Counted from the first letter of the stretch, positions 1 to 5,363 are shown. The stretch is DNA of 7,542 nt from Archaeoglobales archaeon (GCA_003662985.1 QMZD01000078.1:1-7542), one strand, 5' to 3'. The notes: generated by a model from the letters alone, not told the origin. Made by a program: numbers and translations.

Positions 1-2
1 GA

Positions 3-251
3 ACTCCAGAACAGCATGAGAGACTCTTCAAAGCATCGCAGAATCCAAAAAGAAGGAGAATGATTCAGATAATTGGGCATAGAGGCGGTGACGGAATTTC
101 AAAAGAAGAATTAAGGAAAGAACTTGACGATTTTTCCGACTTTGATTTCAAGTTCAACCTCGATTGGCTGATTAGAGAGGGTTTTGTAGATGTGAGGGAT
201 GGTAAGCTATACGCCACAGAGGATGGCATCGACCTAATGGAGGCCGGGTGA
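3..251 (+). CDS. Winged-helix (ArsR-like) DNA-binding protein, C-terminal part, cut by the left edge
   Basis: The frame is open from base 3 and ends at TGA 249-251, giving about 82 residues. The translation before the first Met (base 60) reads [18 protein letters not shown] and continues smoothly into [18 protein letters not shown]. That is the normal layout of winged-helix helix 1 ('..NPKRR.. I..I') followed by a helix-turn-helix ([11 protein letters not shown]), a recognition helix ([14 protein letters not shown]) and a wing with [10 protein letters not shown]. Met60 would cut helix 1 and has an AAGGAG only one base upstream, too close to work as a ribosome site. There is no start codon in bases 3-59, so the real start is most likely outside the window. 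The stop overlaps the rubredoxin start by one base, which implies co-transcription and perhaps a role in regulating redox genes. I recognise the fold but not a named family. Ligand and target are unknown. Confidence 0.7.
   Translation, partial: TPEQHERLFKASQNPKRRRMIQIIGHRGGDGISKEELRKELDDFSDFDFKFNLDWLIREGFVDVRDGKLYATEDGIDLMEAG
239..243 (+). promoter_or_regulatory. Ribosome binding site of rubredoxin inside the upstream gene
   Basis: GGAGG lies seven bases before ATG 251-253, inside the last codons of the winged-helix gene. It supports this short gene and its start, and indicates translation from a shared message. Confidence 0.65.
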
Positions 252-412
252 TGTCAAAATACCAATGCTCGGTATGCGGATACGTGTACGACGAAGAGGA
301 GGGAGATCCCGAGAACGACATTCCTGCAGGCACTGGATGGGGAGATCTGCCTAACGACTGGGTCTGTCCTGTTTGTGGAGCATCGAAAGAGGAGTTTGAG
401 AAGCTGGACTAA
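251..412 (+). CDS. Rubredoxin
   Basis: A 53-residue rubredoxin: a small cytoplasmic one-electron carrier with a single Fe(SCys)4 centre. The two ligand knuckles are complete: [11 protein letters not shown] (Cys6, Cys9) and WVCPVCGA (Cys39, Cys42). The family hallmarks [11 protein letters not shown] and W30GDLPNDW are also present, and the length is typical of the 50-54 residue class. ATG overlaps the TGA of the winged-helix gene by one base and has GGAGG seven bases upstream. It probably supplies electrons to the rubrerythrin at 1281-1847 and may receive them from the flavoprotein at 1851-2366. Those partnerships are inferred from family knowledge and proximity. The assignment itself is firm. 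The opposite strand also has an open frame here, but it has no family features. Confidence 0.97.
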   Translation: MSKYQCSVCGYVYDEEEGDPENDIPAGTGWGDLPNDWVCPVCGASKEEFEKLD

Positions 413-435
413 GGGATTAAAATTAAACTCTATTT

Positions 436-447
436 CCAATTTTTTGG
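436..447 (+). terminator. Oligo-T terminator after rubredoxin
   Basis: A run of six T (440-445) flanked by CCAA and TTGG lies 24 bases after the rubredoxin stop. Archaeal transcription commonly stops at oligo-T, and a new promoter follows directly. Termination is inferred. Confidence 0.4.
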
Positions 448-456
448 TTCGAATCT

Positions 457-478
457 CGAAAGAAAGTTTTTTAAATTT
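457..478 (+). promoter_or_regulatory. Promoter (BRE + TATA) of the peroxiredoxin gene
   Basis: Purine-rich CGAAAGAAAG (BRE-like) runs into TTTTTTAAATTT (TATA-like, about 467-478). A start about 25 bases downstream falls near 498-502, just before the GAGGTGA Shine-Dalgarno at 501-507. The message would therefore have a very short leader. Confidence 0.5.
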
Positions 479-500
479 TTAAGACAAGGTAATAAAAATT

Positions 501-507
501 GAGGTGA
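501..507 (+). promoter_or_regulatory. Ribosome binding site of peroxiredoxin
   Basis: GAGGTGA, four bases before ATG 512-514, is a perfect match to the archaeal 16S anti-Shine-Dalgarno core and fixes the start codon. Confidence 0.7.
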
Positions 508-511
508 AATA

Positions 512-1171
512 ATGATAAACGGAATACCGCTTTTAGGAGAAAAATTTCCAAGTTTGGAAGTACAGACAACTCACGGTAGGATGAAACTACCGGAAAACTA
601 CAAGGGTAGTTGGTTCGTGTTTTTCAGCCATCCGGCAGACTTCACACCAGTTTGCACAACCGAGTTTGTAGCCTTCCAGAAAAGGTTTGAAGAATTCAAT
701 AAACTTGGATGCAAGTTAATAGGGCTGAGTATAGACCAGGTTTTCAGCCATATCAAGTGGGTTGAGTGGATTAAGGAGAATCTCGATATCGAGATCAGGT
801 TTCCAATAATCGCTGACGATACCGGTGAGGTTTCAAAGAAGCTCGGATTGATACATCCAGGTAAGGGAACGAATACCGTTAGAGGCGTCTTCATCGTGGA
901 CCCAGAAGGAGTCATCAGAGCAATCCTCTACTACCCGCAGGAACTGGGGAGAAACATGGATGAGATTCTGAGGATCGTGAAGGGACTACAGGTTTCTGAT
1001 GTCAATGATGTGGCAATTCCTGCAAACTGGCCTGAAAATGAGCTGGTTAGAGACAGGGTAATCATACCACCTGCATCGGATGAAAAAGCGGCTAAAGAGA
1101 GGCTTGAGAGAGCAAAAACAGGGGAGATCGAGTGTTACGACTGGTGGTTCTGCCACAAATTGCTTGGGTGA
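512..1171 (+). CDS. Peroxiredoxin, archaeal Prx6 type (thioredoxin-dependent peroxidase)
   Basis: A cytoplasmic thiol peroxidase that reduces hydrogen peroxide and organic hydroperoxides. The 219-residue length fits the archaeal Prx6 group typified by the Aeropyrum pernix enzyme, which assembles into decameric rings. The active-site motif [12 protein letters not shown] contains the peroxidatic Cys48, with Thr45 and Pro41 in place. Arg124 ([10 protein letters not shown]) is the expected second catalytic residue. The long C-terminal arm (about 165-219) ends in [13 protein letters not shown], with Cys208 and Cys214 spaced like Cys207 and Cys213 of the A. pernix protein. Resolution is therefore probably by a C-terminal cysteine. 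Cys67 is extra. The gene has its own promoter and a GAGGTGA ribosome site, and sits between rubredoxin and rubrerythrin, forming an oxidative-stress block. The electron donor is not encoded in the window. Confidence 0.96.
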   Translation: MINGIPLLGEKFPSLEVQTTHGRMKLPENYKGSWFVFFSHPADFTPVCTTEFVAFQKRFEEFNKLGCKLIGLSIDQVFSHIKWVEWIKENLDIEIRFPIIADDTGEVSKKLGLIHPGKGTNTVRGVFIVDPEGVIRAILYYPQELGRNMDEILRIVKGLQVSDVNDVAIPANWPENELVRDRVIIPPASDEKAAKERLERAKTGEIECYDWWFCHKLLG

Positions 1172-1187
1172 ATTTAATTGACGAACA

Positions 1188-1240
1188 ACCCTCAAAATGT
1201 GTTAGTGGAATGTAGTCAAATTTTTGTTTTTTTAGAGGGT
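1188..1240 (+). terminator. Inverted repeat with oligo-T between peroxiredoxin and rubrerythrin
   Basis: ACCCTC plus AAAA (1188-1197) can pair with TTTT(A)GAGGGT, which ends at 1240, around a loop of about 30 bases that includes TTTTTG. The T-rich tract TTTTTGTTTTTTT (1221-1233) could end the peroxiredoxin message. The GC-containing arms make this more than a plain T run, so a regulatory or processing hairpin before rubrerythrin is equally possible. Confidence 0.4.
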
Positions 1241-1267
1241 ATGGAAAAATGGATGGAGTGTATAAAA

Positions 1268-1272
1268 AGGAG
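1268..1272 (+). promoter_or_regulatory. Ribosome binding site of rubrerythrin
   Basis: AGGAG lies eight bases before ATG 1281. The TATAAAAA just upstream (1261-1268) resembles a TATA box, but it is too close to the start codon to drive a complete message. No convincing rubrerythrin promoter is visible. Confidence 0.6.
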
Positions 1273-1280
1273 TTGAGAAT

Positions 1281-1847
1281 ATGGGGACGTTAGAAAATTT
1301 GGTAAAAGCATTTATTGGCGAGAGTATGGCGAGAAACAGGTATACCTTCTATGCGAAGATAGCCAAAAAAGAAGGATATGTTTTTGTTTCCAGAGTTTTT
1401 CTTGAAACAGCTGAGAATGAGAAGGAACATGCAGAGAACCTTTTTGAGCTTATTAAAGAATTTGGGAAGGAATCGGTAGAGGTGGAGGCGGAAGCTCCTC
1501 TGGTTTTGGGCAACACAGCTGAAAATCTAAAAGCTGCGATGGAGGGTGAGCACTACGAAAATACCGAGATGTATCCGAGCTTTGCTGATGTGGCGGAAAA
1601 AGAGGGATATCCAGAAATCGCCTCCAAACTCAGGGCGATTGCAAAGGCTGAGGTGCACCATGAGAGCAGATACAAGGCCCTTTTGGAGGCAATAGAGAAT
1701 GGAACGATGTTCAAGAGGGAGAAGGAAGTTGAGTGGGTTTGTTTAGAATGTGGATACGTTCATTACGGCAAAGAACCTCCAGAAAAATGTCCATCCTGCG
1801 GTCACGATAGAGGTTACTACGTTGCGAGGGATATGCAGGGGCTGTGA
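1281..1847 (+). CDS. Rubrerythrin (peroxidase, diiron + rubredoxin-like domain)
   Basis: A cytoplasmic non-haem diiron peroxidase that reduces hydrogen peroxide to water in anaerobes, with electrons usually from rubredoxin. Of 188 residues, about 1-140 form the ferritin-like four-helix domain. The carboxylate/histidine ligands are Glu14 (GESMARNRY), Glu47 and His50 (ENEKEHA), Glu90 and Glu93 ([11 protein letters not shown]), and Glu124 and His127 (AEVHHESRY). Residues about 150-183 are a rubredoxin-like Fe(SCys)4 domain with Cys154, Cys157 (CLECGY), Cys170 and Cys173 (CPSCG). The N-terminus [15 protein letters not shown] is the usual start of the family. Its stop is followed three bases later by the flavoprotein gene, so the two are almost certainly co-transcribed. 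All key ligands are present, so it should be active. Confidence 0.97.
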   Translation: MGTLENLVKAFIGESMARNRYTFYAKIAKKEGYVFVSRVFLETAENEKEHAENLFELIKEFGKESVEVEAEAPLVLGNTAENLKAAMEGEHYENTEMYPSFADVAEKEGYPEIASKLRAIAKAEVHHESRYKALLEAIENGTMFKREKEVEWVCLECGYVHYGKEPPEKCPSCGHDRGYYVARDMQGL

Positions 1848-1850
1848 GAT

Positions 1851-2366
1851 ATGAACCCTGAGGCACTGTATAAAATAAGCTATGGCCTCTATATTGTCAC
1901 CTCTATAAAAAATGGGAAATTTAATGGACAGATAGCCAACACTGTCTTCCAGGTCTCCTCAAGCCCAAATTTGATCGCAGTCTGCCTCAACAAGGAGAAC
2001 TTTACGAACGAATGCGTTAGAGATAGTGGAGCATTCTCGGTATCCGTTCTTGCAAAGGATACACCTATGCAGTTCATAGGAAGGTTTGGATTCAGGAGCG
2101 GGAGAGAATTTGATAAGTTCGAGGGTGTGAATTTCAAGATTGGGAAAAGTGGAATGCCGGTTGTTTTGGACAACACTGTTGCTTACATTGAGGCTAAAGT
2201 TGTTAGCAACATGGATGTTGGGACGCATACACTTTTCGTTGGGGAGGTTGTGGATGCTGAACTCGTGGAAGATAAAGAAGTGATGACCTACGACTACTAT
2301 CACCAAATTAAAAAGGGAAAAACTCCCAAGACGGCAACAGTCTACATCTCCCAGGATGTTGAATAA
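1851..2366 (+). CDS. Flavin reductase-like FMN-binding protein (Hrb-type NAD(P)H:rubredoxin oxidoreductase candidate)
   Basis: 171 residues forming one flavin-reductase-like (FMN-binding split-barrel) domain. The recognisable stretches are YKISYGLYIVTS (7-18), NGQIANTVFQVSSSP (25-39), FIGRFGFRSGREFDKF (75-90), DVGTHTLFVGEVVDAE (122-137) and TYDYYHQIKKGKTPKTA (146-162). These match, from memory, the N-terminal domain of the high-molecular-weight rubredoxin (Hrb) of acetogens such as Moorella, where the flavin domain is fused to rubredoxin and passes electrons from a reduced coenzyme. Here no rubredoxin domain is attached, but a separate rubredoxin lies at 251-412 and rubrerythrin is three bases upstream. 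The likely role is to feed electrons through rubredoxin to rubrerythrin. The fold is firm and the role inferred. The alternative is a general flavin reductase supplying free FMNH2. Confidence 0.9.
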   Translation: MNPEALYKISYGLYIVTSIKNGKFNGQIANTVFQVSSSPNLIAVCLNKENFTNECVRDSGAFSVSVLAKDTPMQFIGRFGFRSGREFDKFEGVNFKIGKSGMPVVLDNTVAYIEAKVVSNMDVGTHTLFVGEVVDAELVEDKEVMTYDYYHQIKKGKTPKTATVYISQDVE

Positions 2367-2385
2367 ACAAATTAAATAAAATTTA

Positions 2386-2399
2386 TTTTTTAATTTTTT
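2386..2399 (+). terminator. Double oligo-T terminator of the rubrerythrin-flavoprotein unit
   Basis: Two runs of six T (2386-2391 and 2394-2399) lie 20-33 bases after the flavoprotein stop. This is a typical archaeal intrinsic terminator arrangement. Confidence 0.6.
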
Positions 2400-2596
2400 G
2401 ACACCCTTAACCTAACAAACACGATAAGCTTGGATTTTTGTATGGATTTTTCCAGGATTTATCTTCGCTTTTTAATTTTATTGATGTGAAAATCATGTAG
2501 TATCATCGTTTGATTTGCAAAAGAAGCGAAAAATAAACTTAATCGGAATAGAAGTGAAAAGGAATAAAATACACTGGAAGACACTTTTCGAGATAG
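2400..2596. other. Gene-free stretch between the flavoprotein terminator and the MBL pseudogene promoter
   Basis: The gap between genes is about 357 bases (2367-2723). No plausible coding frame was seen in this part. It holds a 12-base tandem repeat (2431-2454) and a weak 7-base inverted repeat, TTCGCTT 2463-2469 with AAGCGAA 2524-2530, flanked by T- and A-runs. Nothing else is clear. Confidence 0.5.
2431..2454. repeat. 12-base tandem direct repeat
   Basis: TGGATTTTTGTA is followed directly by TGGATTTTTCCA, then a partial third unit GGATTT. Two and a half units of period 12 could be a protein-binding site or slippage. No function is known. Confidence 0.5.
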
Positions 2597-2605
2597 TATT
2601 AAATA
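2597..2605 (+). promoter_or_regulatory. TATA box before the MBL pseudogene
   Basis: TATTAAATA, preceded by CGAGATAG, is a fair archaeal TATA/BRE pair. It would start a message near 2625, with a leader of about 95 bases to the ATG at 2724. The promoter may still fire although the gene is broken. Confidence 0.35.
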
Positions 2606-2702
2606 CGTTTAGAGTAGTTATAGGAATACAACCCAGAGAAATGACTGTGATATTCGTATACACTAACATCTAGACCAAATTGTGCTCTCGACGATGGATC
2701 TG

Positions 2703-2713
2703 GGAGGAAGGAG
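2703..2713 (+). promoter_or_regulatory. Ribosome binding site of the MBL pseudogene
   Basis: GGAGGAAGGAG, ten bases before ATG 2724, is a strong purine-rich site. It shows that this was once a properly translated gene and fixes the original start. Confidence 0.6.
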
Positions 2714-2723
2714 ATAATGTGTT

Positions 2724-3058
2724 ATGAGTAACGAAAGATTTTCCTTTAAGATAGGTAATTTCGAATGCATCGCCATCAGCGACGGCACATTTGCATATTC
2801 GCCTCCTACTTTTCCACCCCCTGCTACCTTCCTCTTCGCCAACGCACCAAGAGAACCTCTTGATCGGGCACTTCAAAGATACAACTTACAGCTAGAACAG
2901 TGGGTCGAGTGGATAAGCCCATATATCTGTTTGGTAGTCAATACGGGCGAGCATCAAGTGTTGTGGACACGGGTGCGGATGCTTTAGGCCCGAATACAGG
3001 AAGACTGGGAATACTGATGCGGAGGGTCGCCAACGCTGGTTGCTGCGACAACAATTAG
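2724..3058 (+). pseudogene. Metallo-beta-lactamase-fold hydrolase, frameshifted and truncated
   Basis: The N-terminus of an MBL-fold metallohydrolase. Residues 1-80 read FKIGNFECIAISDG (early beta strands) through APREPLDRALQRYN to CLVVNTGEHQVL. The next residues should be the family's VDTGAD strand, but the frame reads WTRVRML and stops at 2985-2987. Shifting frame restores VDTGADALGPNTGRLGILMRRVANAG from base 2963 to a TAG at 3056-3058. Loss of one G in a TTG-GTG context explains this exactly. Similarity fades after about residue 105, and the metal motif HxHxDH and all later parts are absent in every frame up to 3240. A normal member has roughly 250-330 residues. The product, if any, cannot bind the metal centre. 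A sequencing error could explain the frameshift but not the missing C-terminus. Confidence 0.8.
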
Positions 3059-3088
3059 CCGAGCTTCAATGTTCTAGATTCTGACCCG

Positions 3089-3105
3089 CTCCTCTTTAGG
3101 AGGAG
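3089..3105. repeat. Perfect 6-base stem hairpin downstream of the pseudogene
   Basis: CTCCTC, loop TTTAG, then GAGGAG. The right arm also supplies an AGGAGG Shine-Dalgarno for the ATG at 3112, so folding could hide that site. It also resembles the subterminal hairpins of IS200/IS605 elements, but no transposase remnant was recognised beside it. Confidence 0.4.
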
Positions 3106-3111
3106 AAATAA

Positions 3112-3255
3112 ATGCTTGTTTGGGCGTAGCTGGTGCAGACTGGAGGTGCCAGAGAGTTCCTTCACTACGTTGAGTTTGCAGCTCTGGAAAAAAATTGCAG
3201 CTATTTTACGACACTCATAAATACAGTGCTCCAACATTTAAAGAACCACTTTTGA
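3112..3255 (+). pseudogene. Possible gene remnant with amber stop at codon 6
   Basis: ATG 3112 has AGGAGG (3098-3103) at good spacing and reads MLVWA, then TAG (3127-3129). The frame then stays open for 41 more codons (LVQTGGAREFLHYVEFAALE...) to TGA 3253-3255, which touches the cbiX promoter. The strong ribosome site and protein-like continuation suggest a broken small gene or the tail of one. The GGAREFLHYVEFAALE part vaguely recalls carboxymuconolactone-decarboxylase/AhpD helices, but this is only a guess and no family is assigned. Chance is a real alternative. Confidence 0.25.
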
Positions 3256-3268
3256 AAGTATTTAAATA
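3253..3268 (+). promoter_or_regulatory. Promoter (BRE + TATA) of cbiX, leaderless message
   Basis: TGAAAG (BRE-like) followed by TATTTAAATA (3259-3268). The first TATA base is 31 bases before GTG 3290, so transcription should begin at or next to the start codon. No Shine-Dalgarno is present between them, which agrees with a leaderless message. Confidence 0.75.
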
Positions 3269-3289
3269 CCTCCTCTCTAGTTTCGTCTC

Positions 3290-3655
3290 GTGAAAGGATT
3301 GGTAATCGCTGGTCACGGAAGCAAATCCTCAGACTTCAAAAATGTACTTTCATTACACAAAAAGAGAATTGAAAAGCTCGGAGTTTTTGAGGAAGTTGAG
3401 ATTGCCTTTGTTGAAGAGGGAAGTCCGACCCTTGCCGAGGTCATTGACTCTATGAAGAGTGAGACTATTTTCATCGTTCCTTTGTTCATATCTCCAGGCT
3501 ATCATGTTTCTAAAAACATTCCTGAACTTATAGAAAAGGCTGAAACCTCAAAGCGGAGAAGGATAGTGCTTTGCGATACCGTTGGAGATGATGTATTTGT
3601 CACCTTTGCCATAATAAACAAGATTTTCCACCTTGTGGAGGAACTGCAAAAGTGA
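3290..3655 (+). CDS. cbiX: Sirohydrochlorin chelatase, short CbiX type
   Basis: A class II chelatase that inserts a metal into sirohydrochlorin: cobalt for corrinoid synthesis or iron for siroheme. Methanogen homologues (CfbA) can use nickel. At 121 residues it is the small archaeal form (CbiXS), which works as a homodimer. It has GLVIAGHGS with metal-binding His9 near the N-terminus and FISPGYHVSKNIPE with the second His, His72, about 63 residues later, as in the Archaeoglobus fulgidus enzyme. VEEGSPTLAEVI (41-52) is also a family block. GTG start, leaderless promoter, single-gene unit. Siroheme would serve a dissimilatory sulfite reductase if the host reduces sulfate. Which metal is used in vivo cannot be read from the sequence. 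Confidence 0.93.
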   Translation: MKGLVIAGHGSKSSDFKNVLSLHKKRIEKLGVFEEVEIAFVEEGSPTLAEVIDSMKSETIFIVPLFISPGYHVSKNIPELIEKAETSKRRRIVLCDTVGDDVFVTFAIINKIFHLVEELQK

Positions 3656-3730
3656 TGTCAAACCTTGTCGATAAAGTTTGAAGGCTTTTCTGCTTTTCCC
3701 TAAATTCGGTTGAATGAATTCCAACTTAAC

Positions 3731-3738
3731 TTATAAAT
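3731..3738 (+). promoter_or_regulatory. Possible TATA box of the YjbQ gene
   Basis: TTATAAAT lies 77 bases before the gene and would start a message near 3760. A second candidate, AATATAAT (3753-3760), lies inside the tandem repeat. Neither has a strong BRE, so this is tentative. Confidence 0.3.
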
Positions 3739-3744
3739 TCTAAG

Positions 3745-3768
3745 TAATTTCAAATATAATTTCAAATC
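3745..3768. repeat. 12-base tandem repeat upstream of the YjbQ gene
   Basis: TAATTTCAAATA is followed directly by TAATTTCAAATC. Two nearly perfect head-to-tail units between the possible TATA box and the start codon are placed where a repressor could bind. Confidence 0.45.
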
Positions 3769-3795
3769 AGCGGTGTATAGGAAAAGTTTACTTTC

Positions 3796-3803
3796 GAGAG
3801 GGT
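3796..3803 (+). promoter_or_regulatory. Probable ribosome binding site of the YjbQ gene
   Basis: GAGAGGGT ends 11 bases before ATG 3815, slightly farther than usual. It is the only purine-rich site near this start. Confidence 0.45.
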
Positions 3804-3814
3804 AAAATTCATTC

Positions 3815-4234
3815 ATGGAGATCGAAACGATTGAACTGGTTTTTGATGCTGGGAAGGAGGAGATCGATATTTTTGATATCACGCCAAGGATCAGGGAGGC
3901 GATAAAGGGCTGGAAGGACGGATTCGTTAATGTCTTCGTTCAGGGATCGACGGGAGGAGTTACGGTGATGGAATACGAAAGCGGATTGATAAAAGACATA
4001 AAGGACATGTTTAAAGAACTAATCCCAACAGAGAGGGATTATGCCCATAATCTAACTTGGGGAGACGCTAACGGCCATTCGCATCTCAGAGCTTCTCTGT
4101 TAAAACCATCCCTGACGATTCCTTTTAAGGGTGGTAAGGACTACCTTGGGACATGGCAGCAAGTTGTTGTATTAGATTTTGATAATAAAAAAAGAAAAAG
4201 AAGGGTCATCTTACAAATTATTGGTAAAAAATGA
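3815..4234 (+). CDS. YjbQ / UPF0047 family protein (secondary thiamine-phosphate synthase-like)
   Basis: 139 residues, the usual length for this single-domain family. Conserved blocks in order: DITPRIREAI (21-30), FVQGSTGGVTVMEYESGL (41-58), TWGDANGHSHLRASLLKPS (81-99), IPFKGGKDYLGTWQQVVVLDFD (102-123) and RRVILQIIGK at the end. The GHSH (87-90) and GTWQQ (112-116) segments are the family signature. An E. coli homologue has been reported to show weak thiamine-phosphate synthase activity, but the physiological role of the family is unsettled. It is a soluble cytoplasmic protein. It does not share an operon with its neighbours: 159 bases separate it from cbiX, and the LysR gene downstream has its own promoter. 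Confidence 0.92.
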   Translation: MEIETIELVFDAGKEEIDIFDITPRIREAIKGWKDGFVNVFVQGSTGGVTVMEYESGLIKDIKDMFKELIPTERDYAHNLTWGDANGHSHLRASLLKPSLTIPFKGGKDYLGTWQQVVVLDFDNKKRKRRVILQIIGKK

Positions 4235-4262
4235 TGAATAAATTAAAAATTTGAAACAGATG

Positions 4263-4278
4263 CCTAAAATTTTAAATA
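4263..4278 (+). promoter_or_regulatory. Promoter (BRE + TATA) of the LysR gene, leaderless message
   Basis: CCTAAAA (BRE-like) precedes TTTTAAATA (4270-4278), whose first base is 30 bases before GTG 4300. No Shine-Dalgarno lies between. This geometry is nearly the same as at cbiX and points to a leaderless transcript. Confidence 0.65.
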
Positions 4279-4299
4279 GTTTGAACGCAACGTGTTATC

Positions 4300-5229
4300 G
4301 TGTCGAGGATAGACTTCATGCGAACCTTCCTGAAAGTAGTCGAAAAAGGAAGCCTCAAAGCTGCTGCAAAAGAGCTTAGCATGTCGGTCAGCTCTGTAAG
4401 TTTCCAGATTAATTCTCTCGAGGAGTTTTATGGAGCAAGATTGCTAAATAGAAAAGTTACCGGAGTAACCCTTACTGAAGAAGGAATCATCGCAATGAAA
4501 AACATGGAGTCCATTCTCGGTTCAATTGAGGATGCAAAAAAGCTGATTGCAAATCTAAGGGAGGATAAAGTAACAATTGCCTCGGGAATGGTCGGTCTGA
4601 ATATTGTTTTTCACCTCCAATCGCTTTTAAAAGCCAAATATCCGGCTCTTGAGGTTGATGTTTTGTTGAGGGGAGCGCATGAGTGTACTAAATTGCTGAA
4701 ACGCGGAGAAGTTGACTTTGCAATAGTTGGAGATCTTTCCGATGACGTCGAGCCTGAGAAGTTCAAGATAGACTTGCTTGGCAAAGACTGGCTGGTTCTT
4801 ATTACCCCTGTGAAACATCCTCTCGTGAATAAAAAGGAAGTTAAACTCGAGGATGTGCTAAAGTATCCTCTTATATTCCTTACGGACGATTATGGCATTA
4901 GCACAAGCATTAAAAAAGCTTTGAAGAAGAGCGGTTATGATTCTGTGAAGCCCTCTATCGTGGTTGGGGATTTCTTCTCAAAGCTAAACAGTGTTTCTAG
5001 CAATCTCGGGATTGCAATAACTTCAATGATAGCTGCTGCAAAAGCTCACGAGGTAGGTTTGGTCAAGATGAGACCAATAGAGGATTTGGTAGATGAGAGA
5101 GACATTTATCTTGTTACAAGTTATCTTTCTTCCGAGTGTAAGAGAATGAGGGAGTACTACAGTTTTATCTTGGATAACGCCAAGAGGATGCTCAGTAATT
5201 ATTACAAGACGTATCTTTTGATACATTGA
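4300..5229 (+). CDS. LysR-family transcriptional regulator
   Basis: 309 residues, typical for LysR regulators. An N-terminal winged helix-turn-helix (about 2-62) has the family pattern FLKVVEKGSLKAAAKELSMS, VSFQINSLE and RKVTGVTLTEEG. A linker helix (about 65-88) follows, then a periplasmic-binding-protein-like effector domain (about 90-295) with KYPALEVDVL, LLKRGEVDFAIVGD and SNLGIAITSMIAAA. The GTG start gives the normal LysR beginning and fits the leaderless promoter. The small molecule sensed and the genes controlled are unknown. Most LysR proteins regulate a neighbouring gene and themselves, and here the candidates are the YjbQ gene, the 430-base gap downstream or the molybdoenzyme. There is no divergent partner, which is unusual for the family. 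Confidence 0.95.
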   Translation: MSRIDFMRTFLKVVEKGSLKAAAKELSMSVSSVSFQINSLEEFYGARLLNRKVTGVTLTEEGIIAMKNMESILGSIEDAKKLIANLREDKVTIASGMVGLNIVFHLQSLLKAKYPALEVDVLLRGAHECTKLLKRGEVDFAIVGDLSDDVEPEKFKIDLLGKDWLVLITPVKHPLVNKKEVKLEDVLKYPLIFLTDDYGISTSIKKALKKSGYDSVKPSIVVGDFFSKLNSVSSNLGIAITSMIAAAKAHEVGLVKMRPIEDLVDERDIYLVTSYLSSECKRMREYYSFILDNAKRMLSNYYKTYLLIH

Positions 5230-5241
5230 GCTTTCAAATTT

Positions 5242-5309
5242 TTCAAAAATTCAAAAATGATTTATCATTATACTTAATCTTAGCCTGTCTTAAAAAATAT
5301 TTCAAAAAT
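5242..5309. repeat. Three copies of TTCAAAAAT
   Basis: Identical nonamers at 5242-5250, 5250-5258 and 5301-5309. The first two overlap by one base. The local AT content makes chance likely, but a binding site for the adjacent LysR protein is possible. Confidence 0.35.
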
Positions 5310-5320
5310 AGTTACAGTTT

Positions 5321-5336
5321 CGAACTTTTTAAAATA
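5321..5336 (+). promoter_or_regulatory. Orphan promoter-like element (BRE + TATA)
   Basis: CGAAC followed by TTTTTAAAATA is a good archaeal BRE/TATA pair with no gene behind it. A start near 5355-5360 would lie just before the foldable segment at 5364-5424. Confidence 0.35.
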
Positions 5337-5363
5337 ACAGTGATAAGTGGCTGTATTTTAATT

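Noticed and set aside
60..62. ATG as the start of the first gene
   Set aside because: The frame stays open and protein-like upstream to the window edge, the codon falls inside helix 1 of the winged helix, and the purine-rich AAGGAG is only one base away.
254..439. Open frame on the - strand opposite rubredoxin
   Set aside because: It mirrors a certain rubredoxin gene, has no ribosome site or family features, and is a by-product of the coding strand's composition.
598..1195. Open frames on the - strand opposite peroxiredoxin
   Set aside because: They overlap a well-supported gene and show no domain or start signals.
1261..1268. TATAAAAA as rubrerythrin promoter
   Set aside because: It lies 13-20 bases before the start codon, so transcription would begin inside the gene.
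1241..1276. 12-codon upstream frame ([11 protein letters not shown]) before rubrerythrin
   Set aside because: GAGGGT lies directly against its ATG, with no room for ribosome binding, and nothing suggests it is translated.
3059..3110. Right end of an IS200/IS605 element (TCTAGATTC plus hairpin)
   Set aside because: The hairpin and loop look similar, but no TnpA or TnpB residues and no matching left end were found nearby.
3055..3237. Open frame of 60 codons on the - strand over the decayed region
   Set aside because: No ribosome site, no recognisable domain, and it crosses an apparent pseudogene end.
3712..3814. Inverted repeat GAATGAATT (3712-3720) and AATTCATTC (3806-3814)
   Set aside because: Nine AT-rich bases separated by 85 bases are expected by chance in this composition.
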